From Chloroflexota bacterium (GTDB lineage: Bacteria > Chloroflexota > UBA5177 > JANWHV01): 12,238 nt of DNA. This document shows positions 1-5,677 of the stretch, piece after piece. The notes under the pieces are model-generated. The model was not told the origin of the DNA. It ran no database searches and was given only the letters and a program-made list of their open reading frames with translations. Where the stretch lies: contig JAICHN010000112.1 of NCBI GenBank assembly GCA_025924845.1, positions 1 through 12,238 of the forward strand, given 5' to 3'. Position 1 is the first letter of the stretch. Each line of letters starts with the position of its first letter. The translations under genes were made by a program, and so were the position numbers.

Positions 1-77
1 CTTCTGGCCTGATCGCGCTTATGGAAGAGGTCCGTGGTGTGGGAACCGCATTGTCCACAAAGATGACGAGACGTTAG
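1..77 (+). CDS. C-terminal fragment of an unidentified upstream gene
   Basis: An open frame enters from the left edge (complete codons from base 3) and stops at TAG 75-77. The visible tail of 24 residues begins SGLIALMEEVRGVG and ends in a basic K-M-T-R-R, which is a reasonable protein C-terminus. The stop lies 10 bases before the GTG of the next gene, and its last bases overlap that gene's ribosome binding site (TTAGGAG, 74-80). Such tight packing is typical of an operon and is the main support that this frame is real. The fragment is too short for a family assignment. It could also be a chance open frame, since only 75 bases are visible. Confidence 0.35.
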   Translation, partial: SGLIALMEEVRGVGTALSTKMTRR

Positions 78-87
78 GAGCATAGCC

Positions 88-498
88 GTGACATCACCAT
101 CACGCTCACCCCTTCTCCGGAAAGTCGACTGCTTGTGGATGCCGGTGCCCGACCTTGATGCCGGTCTGGCATTTTATCAGAAGCGCCTGGGACATGAGGT
201 TATCTGGCGCACTGCTACACAAGCGGGGTTGAGGCTGCCCGACACCGACACTGAGCTTGTGCTCCAAACCGAGCGACCCGCACCGGAGATCGACCTACTG
301 GTTGCATCCATTGAGGAGGCCGTTGCGAGGTTTCTCGATGCCGGTGGCGGAGTGATTGTGCCGCCTTTCGACATTCGCATCGGGCGCTGTGCCGTTGTTC
401 AAGATCCTTGGGGAAACCGCCTCACACTGCTCGATATGAGCAAAGGCAGCCTCGTAACTGATGCCGAAGGCCCCGTAATCGACTCGCCTGAGCCGTGA
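88..498 (+). CDS. VOC (glyoxalase/bleomycin resistance) superfamily protein
   Basis: This 136-residue protein has the length and layout of a single VOC module built from two beta-alpha-beta-beta-beta halves. The first half starts with KVDCLWMPVPDLDAGLAFY (residues 12-30), where D-L-D plus F-Y is the classic first helix signature. The second half ends with VVQDPWGNRLTLLDM (103-117), matching the D-P-x-G-N-x-x-x-x-x-D/E signature. The start is GTG at 88, with a good TTAGGAG site 7 bases upstream. The usual first metal ligand (His or Gln near residue 15) is Cys here, and the position of the last Glu ligand is occupied by Leu/Asp. I therefore infer a metal-independent binding protein, or an altered enzyme, rather than a true glyoxalase I. 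The substrate is unknown. The upstream gene fragment probably lies in the same transcript. Family call is firm, function open. Confidence 0.8.
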   Translation: MTSPSRSPLLRKVDCLWMPVPDLDAGLAFYQKRLGHEVIWRTATQAGLRLPDTDTELVLQTERPAPEIDLLVASIEEAVARFLDAGGGVIVPPFDIRIGRCAVVQDPWGNRLTLLDMSKGSLVTDAEGPVIDSPEP

Positions 499-555
499 GT
501 AAGCCTACCGGCACGCTCGATGGCGCCTCACGGCTGATCCTGGCGACGAAATCGC

Positions 556-627
556 CTGGGAGCGCGATCATCTTGCTCGTCCCCGTTGATCGCTGCGGCG
601 GGACGAGCGCGACGCTCGCGCTCCCAG
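556..627. repeat. Compound inverted repeat, REP/terminator-like
   Basis: An outer 12-bp perfect arm (CTGGGAGCGCGA, 556-567) pairs with 616-627, and an inner 9-bp perfect arm (GCTCGTCCC, 575-583) pairs with 600-608, leaving a 16-base loop at 584-599. A third inverted pair, CGATCAT 565-571 with ATGATCG 629-635, overlaps the outer arm and offers an alternative fold. No T-tract follows the stem, so it is not a canonical intrinsic terminator, although it lies 58 bases after the VOC stop codon. The G+C-rich nested palindrome resembles dispersed intergenic repeats. Only one copy is in this window, so repetition cannot be shown here. Confidence 0.55.
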
Positions 628-725
628 CATGATCGTTCCGCGGGCGGCGTTCCGCTAACCGTATGACGTTTGCGTAGGCACACCCGCGCGAGTGGAAGGC
701 GTGCATCCCTTCGGTATTCAGACCA

Positions 726-754
726 GAGACAGCGGGAGCGCGGTAAGGTATGCT
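726..754 (+). promoter_or_regulatory. Candidate sigma-70-type promoter of the kinase gene
   Basis: GAGACA at 726-731 (4 of 6 to TTGACA) is separated by exactly 17 bases from TATGCT at 749-754 (4 of 6 to TATAAT). Transcription would begin near 761, inside the palindrome at 758-770 and about 38 bases before the kinase ATG. This is a consensus match only, in G+C-rich DNA, and is weak on its own. Confidence 0.3.
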
Positions 755-757
755 ATA

Positions 758-770
758 GGTAACGGTTACC
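758..770. promoter_or_regulatory. 13-bp palindrome, possible operator
   Basis: GGTAAC at 758-763 and GTTACC at 765-770 form a perfect 6-bp inverted repeat around a single central G. It sits just downstream of the candidate -10 element and would overlap the transcription start, a usual place for a repressor site. No regulator gene for it is recognisable nearby. Confidence 0.35.
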
Positions 771-798
771 CGGCTTCCGAGGTCGGTGGGAGGTTCTT

Positions 799-2262
799 AT
801 GCAAACCACGTGCCCGCGATGCGGGCTATTCCATCCTTCTCAAGTTGCTTGTCCGGTATCCGGGTTACTTGGCTCCGCGCCGTCGGAGGTCAGACAGCCC
901 GGCGAGATAATTGCCGGTCGGTACCGCGTGGATCGCGTCCTACATCGAGGCGGGATGAGCACGGTGTATCTCGCCGTGGATACCCTCCTCCAGGATCGGC
1001 CGGTAGCGCTTAAGGAATTGCGTCCCGCCCCCGATGCCACTCTTGAGGACGTGCGCGAGGCGGAGGCGTGGTTCGCGCGCGAAAGCGCGCTGCTCAGCGT
1101 CTTGCATCATCCGCTCATTCCCTCGTTCTATAGCGTGTTCCGTGAGGAAGGGCACAGCTACATTGCTCAGGAATACGTGCCGGGCGCCAATCTGGACGAA
1201 CTGATTGGTCGCGAAGGCCCGATCGAGGAGCAGACCGCCGTAGAGTGGGGTATTGCCCTCTGTGACCTGCTGGACTATCTGCACGGACGGCCCGATCCGG
1301 TTGTATTCCGCGACCTCAAGCCGGCTAACGTGCTGGTCCGCCCTTCTGGGGCTGACCCGGATTGCAGGCTGGCGGTGGTGGATTTCGGCATCGCGCGCCG
1401 CTTCCAGAGCGATACGGTAGGAACGGTCATCGGGACGCCCGGCTACGCACCGCCTGAGCAATACCAGGGATTGGCCACTCCGCAGAGTGACATCTACGCA
1501 CTGGGAGCGACCTTGCATCGTGCGCTCACCGGCTACGACCCCGAGCATCCCCGTCCCGATCAGCCGCTCTTTAGTTTTCCAGCCGCCGATGAACTGAATC
1601 CCAACCTTTCATCGCGGATGGCCGAAGTCCTTGCCCGCGCCGTGGCCCTGGCGCCGGCGGATCGCTTCGCGAGCGCCGTCGAGCTCCGCGCCGCCCTGCA
1701 AGGCCTTTCGGCGCGCCGTTTCCGCGCCACGCCTTTTGGTTCACGATCCGCGTCTTCCGGCCGCCGCGCCCTGGCCGTAATGGCCGCGGTACTCCTGGTG
1801 CCTTTGATGCTCTCTCAGGTGTTGCGCCTTGCTCAACTTCCGCTGGAGAACGGCTATTACGCGACCGCTCCGTCCGGCGCTCAGCCATGGTCGGCCCAGC
1901 CCTCGTTGGGGTCCTACGCACCCCCCACCGGATGCACGCCGCCCCAGGCCGTAGTCGATGCGCAGACCGCGAGCACGGTATGCGGGCCGGATGGTACGGT
2001 GTGGGACCTCAACCTCCAGAGCAACGAGATTATTCACTTCAAGGCGAACGGCGACCGTACCGTATTTACCATCGACTCGGCTAAAGTGCTGACCGATGCC
2101 ACCCTGGTTAGCCCTTCCTTCAAGGCCAGCCACTGCAACTGCGTGTGGCTCGTGGACGGCAGTAGGTTGCAGATCCGCTTGAACGCGGACGGAAATCACG
2201 CGAAGGTGGGTTTGCCTGCTACGGTGCTTCCCAAGGTGTCGTCAGGCTTGCTCCAGCCTTAA
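799..2262 (+). CDS. Membrane-anchored Ser/Thr protein kinase with extracytoplasmic sensor-like domain
   Basis: This 487-residue Hanks-type kinase starts at ATG 799, with GTGGGAGG 5 bases upstream. An N-terminal C-P-R-C (5-8) and Cys18 resemble a minimal zinc ribbon, probably incomplete. The kinase domain spans about 40-300: glycine-rich loop LHRGGMSTVY (48-57), ATP lysine K72 in VALK, a likely helix-C Glu95, catalytic loop FRDLKPANV (170-178, D172, K174, N177), DFG at 195-197, and activation segment GTPGYAPPEQ (212-221). All catalytic residues are present. HRD reads FRD, as in many bacterial kinases. A basic linker (306-323) leads to one transmembrane helix (about 324-343), and the last ~140 residues would be outside. 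That part has a Pro/Ser/Gly stretch and then a CGPDGTVWDLN-type segment (395-405) like one blade of a Vgb/NHL beta-propeller, with Cys379, 395, 446 and 448 able to form disulfides. It probably phosphorylates Ser/Thr of cytoplasmic proteins in response to an outside signal. The target is unknown. Confidence 0.92.
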   Translation: MQTTCPRCGLFHPSQVACPVSGLLGSAPSEVRQPGEIIAGRYRVDRVLHRGGMSTVYLAVDTLLQDRPVALKELRPAPDATLEDVREAEAWFARESALLSVLHHPLIPSFYSVFREEGHSYIAQEYVPGANLDELIGREGPIEEQTAVEWGIALCDLLDYLHGRPDPVVFRDLKPANVLVRPSGADPDCRLAVVDFGIARRFQSDTVGTVIGTPGYAPPEQYQGLATPQSDIYALGATLHRALTGYDPEHPRPDQPLFSFPAADELNPNLSSRMAEVLARAVALAPADRFASAVELRAALQGLSARRFRATPFGSRSASSGRRALAVMAAVLLVPLMLSQVLRLAQLPLENGYYATAPSGAQPWSAQPSLGSYAPPTGCTPPQAVVDAQTASTVCGPDGTVWDLNLQSNEIIHFKANGDRTVFTIDSAKVLTDATLVSPSFKASHCNCVWLVDGSRLQIRLNADGNHAKVGLPATVLPKVSSGLLQP

Positions 2263-2272
2263 TTGGCTGGAG
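2251..2272. repeat. Short hairpin over the kinase stop codon
   Basis: CTCCAGCC (2251-2258) pairs perfectly with GGCTGGAG (2265-2272) around a 6-base A/T-only loop that contains most of the kinase stop codon TAA (2260-2262). It is the first of three successive hairpins at this convergent gene junction. An 8-bp G+C-rich stem at a stop codon may slow ribosomes or protect the mRNA 3' end. Confidence 0.5.
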
Positions 2273-2277
2273 TGAAA

Positions 2278-2324
2278 GCCAAATCAGGGCGGGCTCGTGC
2301 CAGACGAGCCTGCCCTGATTTGGC
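2278..2324. terminator. Strong bidirectional hairpin between kinase and response regulator genes
   Basis: The 21-base arms 2278-2298 and 2304-2324 are inverted copies with a single mismatch, which is G-U compatible, around a 5-base loop (2299-2303). The gene on each side points inward, so a symmetric stem serves both as a transcription end. No run of T follows on either strand beyond three bases, so it may act by Rho-independent pausing without a classic U-tract, or as an RNA 3'-end stabiliser. Confidence 0.6.
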
Positions 2325-2329
2325 GTCTT

Positions 2330-2350
2330 GGAGGGGATGAAATCCCCTCC
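2330..2350. terminator. 9-bp hairpin, second element of the convergent terminator
   Basis: GGAGGGGAT (2330-2338) pairs perfectly with ATCCCCTCC (2342-2350) around the loop GAA. It lies 20 bases past the end of the response regulator gene (stop at 2370-2372, minus strand), and so is best placed to end transcription of that gene. No U-tract is present. Palindromes of this form could also be dispersed repeats. Confidence 0.45.
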
Positions 2351-2369
2351 CGGCCAATCACCCGTTCGG

Positions 2370-3065
2370 CTAATCAGCGCCGCTCCCGTTTTCGGGCAGA
2401 ATGCCGAGCAGGTAGCCGCTCCCTCGGATAGTGTGCAAGAGGCGCGGCGAGAAGCCCTCGTCTATTTTCCGCCGTAATCGACGGATGTAGACATCGATGA
2501 TGTTGGAAAGGCTGTCGAACTGGTCATCCCAAACATGTTCGCTGATCATGGTCCGGGTCAGCACGTGATCCTTGTTGCGCATGAAATACTCCAGCATGGC
2601 GTATTCCTTGCTGGTCAAGTCGATCTGCGCCCCGGCCCGTGTTACCCGGTGCGAATTGGTATCCACCAGGAGGTCCGCCACCTGGAGGCGCGCCGACTTA
2701 ACCGTATTCTCGCGGCGGAGCAGGGCGCGGACGCGCGCCAACAGTTCATCCATATAGAACGGCTTCACCAGGTAGTCATCGGCGCCGCTATCGAGGCCCT
2801 GGACCCGATCTTCCACCGTATCCTTTGCTGTGAGCATGAGGATGGGCGTGGTCACGCCCTGTTCGCGAAGGCTTCGGCACACCAGCACCCCCGGTTTTTT
2901 GGGTAGGAGCAAATCGAGCACGATCAGGTCGTACTGATTGATCAGGGCCAGTTCCTCACCCTCCTCGCCGTCCCCGGCAGAGTCGACTGCGTATGCCTCC
3001 TCGCGGAGCGCCTGGCAGATCGTCCGATTGATCTTTTGTTCATCCTCAACCACCAACACTCGCAT
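2370..3065 (-). CDS. OmpR/PhoB-family two-component response regulator
   Basis: This 231-residue protein is a complete DNA-binding response regulator. The receiver domain (1-118) has the acidic pair E7-D8, phosphoacceptor D51 in LIVLDLLLP, T79 in LTAKD and K101 in VKPF. A linker to about 124 leads to a winged-helix domain (125-223) with the recognition-helix region NIIDVYIRRLRRKID (188-202) and the wing signature HTIRGSGYLL (211-220). Length and spacing match the family. On phosphorylation by a sensor histidine kinase it would dimerise and bind promoter DNA. No histidine kinase gene adjoins it: downstream lies a convergent Ser/Thr kinase and upstream uvrC, so it is an orphan in this window. 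The start is ATG at 3065, behind a G-rich GGGGGGTG stretch. It lies downstream of uvrC on the same strand, 118 bases away, with its own candidate promoter in that gap. The regulated genes cannot be told from sequence. Confidence 0.93.
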   Translation of the reverse strand: MRVLVVEDEQKINRTICQALREEAYAVDSAGDGEEGEELALINQYDLIVLDLLLPKKPGVLVCRSLREQGVTTPILMLTAKDTVEDRVQGLDSGADDYLVKPFYMDELLARVRALLRRENTVKSARLQVADLLVDTNSHRVTRAGAQIDLTSKEYAMLEYFMRNKDHVLTRTMISEHVWDDQFDSLSNIIDVYIRRLRRKIDEGFSPRLLHTIRGSGYLLGILPENGSGAD

Positions 3066-3088
3066 TGTTCAGACACCCCCCGTAGTTA

Positions 3089-3117
3089 AGTATGCCAGGT
3101 GTTTGGAGTCTCTACAA
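3089..3117 (-). promoter_or_regulatory. Candidate promoter of the response regulator gene
   Basis: Read on the minus strand, TTGTAG (3117-3112) is followed after exactly 17 bases by CATACT (3094-3089), which matches TATAAT at 4 of 6. The bases TGG directly before CATACT provide the TGn of an extended -10 element, which compensates for a weak -35. Transcription would start near 3082, leaving a leader of roughly 17 bases that still holds the G-rich ribosome-binding stretch. This suggests the regulator is not solely read through from uvrC. Confidence 0.4.
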
Positions 3118-3183
3118 TGCAGGTCGTGAGCCGAGATCGCCGGCCCGGCCGTGCGGGTTGGTTGGTTCGGCACGGCAGCCCGG

Positions 3184-5331
3184 CTAGGCGCCCTCGCCCA
3201 GGTGATCCTTGATGGCGCCCGCTGTTTTCAGCCCGATCCCCGGCACGGCGGCAATTTCCTCTAGAGTTGCCCGGCGTACGGCCGCCACGGAACCAAATCT
3301 GCGGAGGAGATCCTTTTTGCGCCTACCTCCAATCCCTGGTACGACATCAAGGCTGGATTCGAGGCTGCGCTTGCCGCGCAGGGATTGATGATAGGTATTG
3401 GCAAAGCGGTGCGCTTCGTCGCGAATGCGCTGGACCAGGAACAGCGCTTGCGAGCCCGCCGGCAACAAGATCGATTGCGGCCGACCGGGCAGGAAGATCT
3501 CCTCGTGCTGTTTGGCGATCCCGGCTACCGGCAGATCGGTGATCCCCAACTCGTCGAGCACGGCGACCACCGCGCTCAACTGGCCCTTTCCGCCGTCCAG
3601 GAGGAGGAGGTCCGGTCTGGCCGTCCAGCCGCCCACGTCGCTCCTGACATCGGGCGCCGCTTCCTCGGCGCCGGCCGGCGGCACCGATTCGGTGTTCGGC
3701 GGATCGGACTGACCGGCATCTGCCGATTCAGCCACCTCCGTCTCGGCCATGCCGTTGGTTTCCGAAGCGCTACCCGCGGCTTCAATGTCTCCATCCCCAG
3801 CATCCTGCCCGTCAACTCGTGCTCGTTTGAGGCGTCGGCGCAGCATCTCCGCCATGCTTGCAAAGTCGTCGGCCCCAACCACCGTCTTGATACGAAACCT
3901 GCGGTAGGCGGCGGTGTTTGGCTTGCCCTGCTCGAACACGACCATCGAGCCTACCGTGGACGTTCCTTGAATGTTGGAAATGTCGTAGCACTCGATGCGC
4001 GTCGGCAAGGTGGGAAGGCCCAGGGCCGTTTGCAACTCGGCCATTGATTGCGCCGCTTTCTGATTATCGCTTAGTAACTTGAGCCGGCGTAACTCGGCGG
4101 ACTGCCGTGCGTTGGTTTCCGCTACGTCAATGAGCGCCGCCTTGTCGCCGCGTTTGGGCACGGTCACCGTTACCTTTCGACCGCGTTGCGCGGTAAGCAG
4201 AGCGCCCAGCGCCTCGATGTCCTCTGGTTCGGCCGGGAGGAGAAGTTCCTCCGGCAACTCCGTCGACTGAACATAGAATTGGAGGAGGAAGGCACGGAGT
4301 ACTTCCGCGTCGTCCTGGCCCGCCACACCCTGAAGCGCGAATTGCCGGTGGCCCAGCATCTTCCCTTCCCGAATGGCGATCAACTCGACGCACGCCTCAT
4401 CCTCCACTCGGGCCAGACCCACGATGTCCTGATCGTGCCCGCCCATTACCGTCACCCGCTGACGTTCACTGATTCGGCGCACCGCGGCAAGTTGGTCACG
4501 GATTGTGCCGGCCCGTTCGAAGTCGAGGTGCTCCGCCGCCTCGACCATGGCGCGCTCCAACTGAGCGGTCAATTGTTCGCTCTTCCCTTCAAGCAAAAGG
4601 GCCGCCTGCTCGATGCGCTGTCCATATTCCTCTTTAGAGATGGCGTCGATGCATGGGCCGGTGCAGCGATGGATATGGTATTCGAGGCAGGCGCGATTAC
4701 CTCGATCGGCCACGGTCAGGGTACGCTCCTGGGGCGGTTTGCCCGCCGCCGCGGCCCGTTGGGCGCGGCGCCCTACCCGCTCCGGGGGTTCCGTTTGAGG
4801 TACGCCGCCGTCCGTCCCGGCCGGGGGCACGATGCGCAGGCGGCAGGAGCGGTAGGCAAACAGGCGCTTGAGGAGGTCCAGGGTGCGATAGACGGACTGC
4901 GAGCTGGTGTATGGGCCGAAATAACGGGCCCCATCGTCCGCGCGCCGCCGTACTGTTTCAATACGCGGGTAAGGTTCGTTGGTAATGCGAATGGCAATAT
5001 AGCTCTTATCGTCGCGGAGCAGAATGTTGTACCGGGGCCGATATTGCTTGATCAAGTTACACTCGACGAGCAGGGCCGCGTTCTCGCTGGGCAAGATCTG
5101 GTAGTCGATCTCGGCGATGCGCGGCACCAGGCCCCGATTCTTCAGACTGAGGCCGCCCGGGTTCCGAAAATACGAGCGCACCCGATCGCGTAGACTGCGT
5201 GCCTTGCCCACGTAGAGCACGGTGCCCGACGCGTCCTTGAACAGATAGCAGCCCGGCTCCGCCGGCAGGCGCGCCAGCGTTTCTTCCACGGCAGGCGGGA
5301 AGCGGGCGGGGGGTGCGGTAATAGTCTCCAT
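3184..5331 (-). CDS. uvrC: UvrABC excinuclease subunit C, with two lineage-specific insertions
   Basis: UvrC makes both incisions around a DNA lesion after UvrA and UvrB have located it. This 715-residue copy is about 100 longer than the usual ~600. Domains in order: GIY-YIG nuclease (about 24-102; GCYLF, VLYVGKARSLRDR, Glu90 in LLVECNLI) for the 3' cut; a cysteine cluster C163, C215, C223, C227, expected to hold an Fe-S cluster; a UVR motif binding UvrB (about 253-286); an RNase H-like nuclease for the 5' cut (D450 in ECYDISN, D488/D489 in GADDFASM, D579 in LLDGGKGQ, H641 in RDEAHRFA); and tandem helix-hairpin-helix DNA-binding motifs (VPGIG at 664-668 and 696-700). All expected catalytic residues are seen. 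The extra length sits in a basic, Ala/Pro-rich insert between C163 and C215 and in an acidic insert at about 505-570. The start is ATG 5331; no clear Shine-Dalgarno is seen, the nearest purine run (CGGAG) being about 16 bases away. Confidence 0.97.
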   Translation of the reverse strand: METITAPPARFPPAVEETLARLPAEPGCYLFKDASGTVLYVGKARSLRDRVRSYFRNPGGLSLKNRGLVPRIAEIDYQILPSENAALLVECNLIKQYRPRYNILLRDDKSYIAIRITNEPYPRIETVRRRADDGARYFGPYTSSQSVYRTLDLLKRLFAYRSCRLRIVPPAGTDGGVPQTEPPERVGRRAQRAAAAGKPPQERTLTVADRGNRACLEYHIHRCTGPCIDAISKEEYGQRIEQAALLLEGKSEQLTAQLERAMVEAAEHLDFERAGTIRDQLAAVRRISERQRVTVMGGHDQDIVGLARVEDEACVELIAIREGKMLGHRQFALQGVAGQDDAEVLRAFLLQFYVQSTELPEELLLPAEPEDIEALGALLTAQRGRKVTVTVPKRGDKAALIDVAETNARQSAELRRLKLLSDNQKAAQSMAELQTALGLPTLPTRIECYDISNIQGTSTVGSMVVFEQGKPNTAAYRRFRIKTVVGADDFASMAEMLRRRLKRARVDGQDAGDGDIEAAGSASETNGMAETEVAESADAGQSDPPNTESVPPAGAEEAAPDVRSDVGGWTARPDLLLLDGGKGQLSAVVAVLDELGITDLPVAGIAKQHEEIFLPGRPQSILLPAGSQALFLVQRIRDEAHRFANTYHQSLRGKRSLESSLDVVPGIGGRRKKDLLRRFGSVAAVRRATLEEIAAVPGIGLKTAGAIKDHLGEGA

Positions 5332-5549
5332 GATCGGAATATACCAGTCTCCGTCCCATGAGAGGTGACGTTCATCCTAGTATCGTACATGGCGGCACAT
5401 CGCGCTACGCAAGGCGCGGCCCTGAAACTCCCGTACCTTTCGCCGTTGCTTGACCGTGCCCCGGAAGGGCCGGTGTACGATGCAGGTAGGTACGCGACAG
5501 CGACTTTAACGCTTGCTGTGAGATCCCGGCCCTGCAATACTTGATGGAA

Positions 5550-5641
5550 GATCCTGACACTAAAGTGTCATGGCAAGGCTCGTTGCGGCTAATGCCGCGA
5601 TACCTCCCGAGCGGACACATCCCCCCTTTAGTGTGAGGATC
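5550..5641. repeat. Nested inverted repeats with alternative pairings upstream of the PPTase gene
   Basis: The 16-base arms 5550-5565 and 5626-5641 are inverted copies with one mismatch. The left arm also takes part in a local hairpin: TGACAC (5555-5560), loop TAAA, GTGTCA (5565-5570). Between the arms are CTCG 5579-5582 with CGAG 5608-5611, enclosing a small hairpin GCGGC (5585-5589), loop TAAT, GCCGC (5594-5598). The local and long-range stems exclude each other, the geometry of an attenuator or RNA switch. The outer arms could equally be a looped operator pair or the ends of a small degenerate mobile element. The right arm ends 36 bases before the PPTase GTG. Confidence 0.55.
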
Positions 5642-5660
5642 AAGGATCGCTAGGATCAAG
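5636..5660. repeat. Direct repeat AGGATCAAG, 16-base period
   Basis: AGGATCAAG occurs at 5636-5644 and again at 5652-5660, with a further GGATC core at 5644-5648 between them, giving three GGATC in 21 bases. They lie directly before the ribosome binding site of the PPTase gene and overlap the right arm of the larger inverted repeat. A 16-base period is not a clean DNA helical phase. A protein binding site or an RNA element is possible, but unproven. Confidence 0.4.
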
Positions 5661-5677
5661 AAGGCGGAGGATACCTG

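Larger units (their letters stand above)
499..798. other. Intergenic region with compound hairpin and candidate promoter
   Basis: The 300 bases between the VOC gene and the kinase gene hold no convincing coding sequence. The open frames crossing it have no family signature and overlap the kinase gene out of frame. What is visible is a large compound inverted repeat at 556-627, and a promoter-like and palindromic stretch at 726-770 in front of the kinase gene. Between 636 and 725 I see nothing recognisable. Confidence 0.6.
5332..5677. other. Divergent intergenic region between uvrC and the PPTase gene
   Basis: These 346 bases separate two divergent genes, and no reading frame here looks like a protein. 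The region must carry promoters for both sides, but I find only weak matches. One is TTGCTG at 5513-5518, followed after 17 bases by AATACT at 5536-5541, on the plus strand. Its stronger content is structural: an 8-bp inverted pair ATCGTACA 5382-5389 with TGTACGAT 5474-5481, and the nested inverted repeats at 5550-5641. No tRNA-like or known riboswitch signature was recognised. Confidence 0.55.

Noticed and set aside
940..1548. A 202-codon minus-strand open frame in the kinase gene
   Set aside because: It is antisense to catalytic motifs of the kinase and shows no recognisable domain.
3148..3176. Hairpin GCCGTGC / GCACGGC after uvrC as a terminator
   Set aside because: Only a 7-bp stem with a 15-base loop and no U-tract, so it is within chance for G+C-rich DNA.
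3385..4047. A 220-codon plus-strand open frame in uvrC
   Set aside because: Same reason: a shadow of uvrC, with composition explained by its codons.
4186..5193. A 335-codon open frame on the plus strand inside uvrC
   Set aside because: It is antisense to the well-supported uvrC gene, shows no family motif or ribosome binding site, and long antisense frames are common in G+C-rich genes.
5450..5481. Plus-strand promoter TTGACC with TACGAT
   Set aside because: The spacer is 20 bases, outside the usual 16-18 range, so the good -35 match is probably chance.
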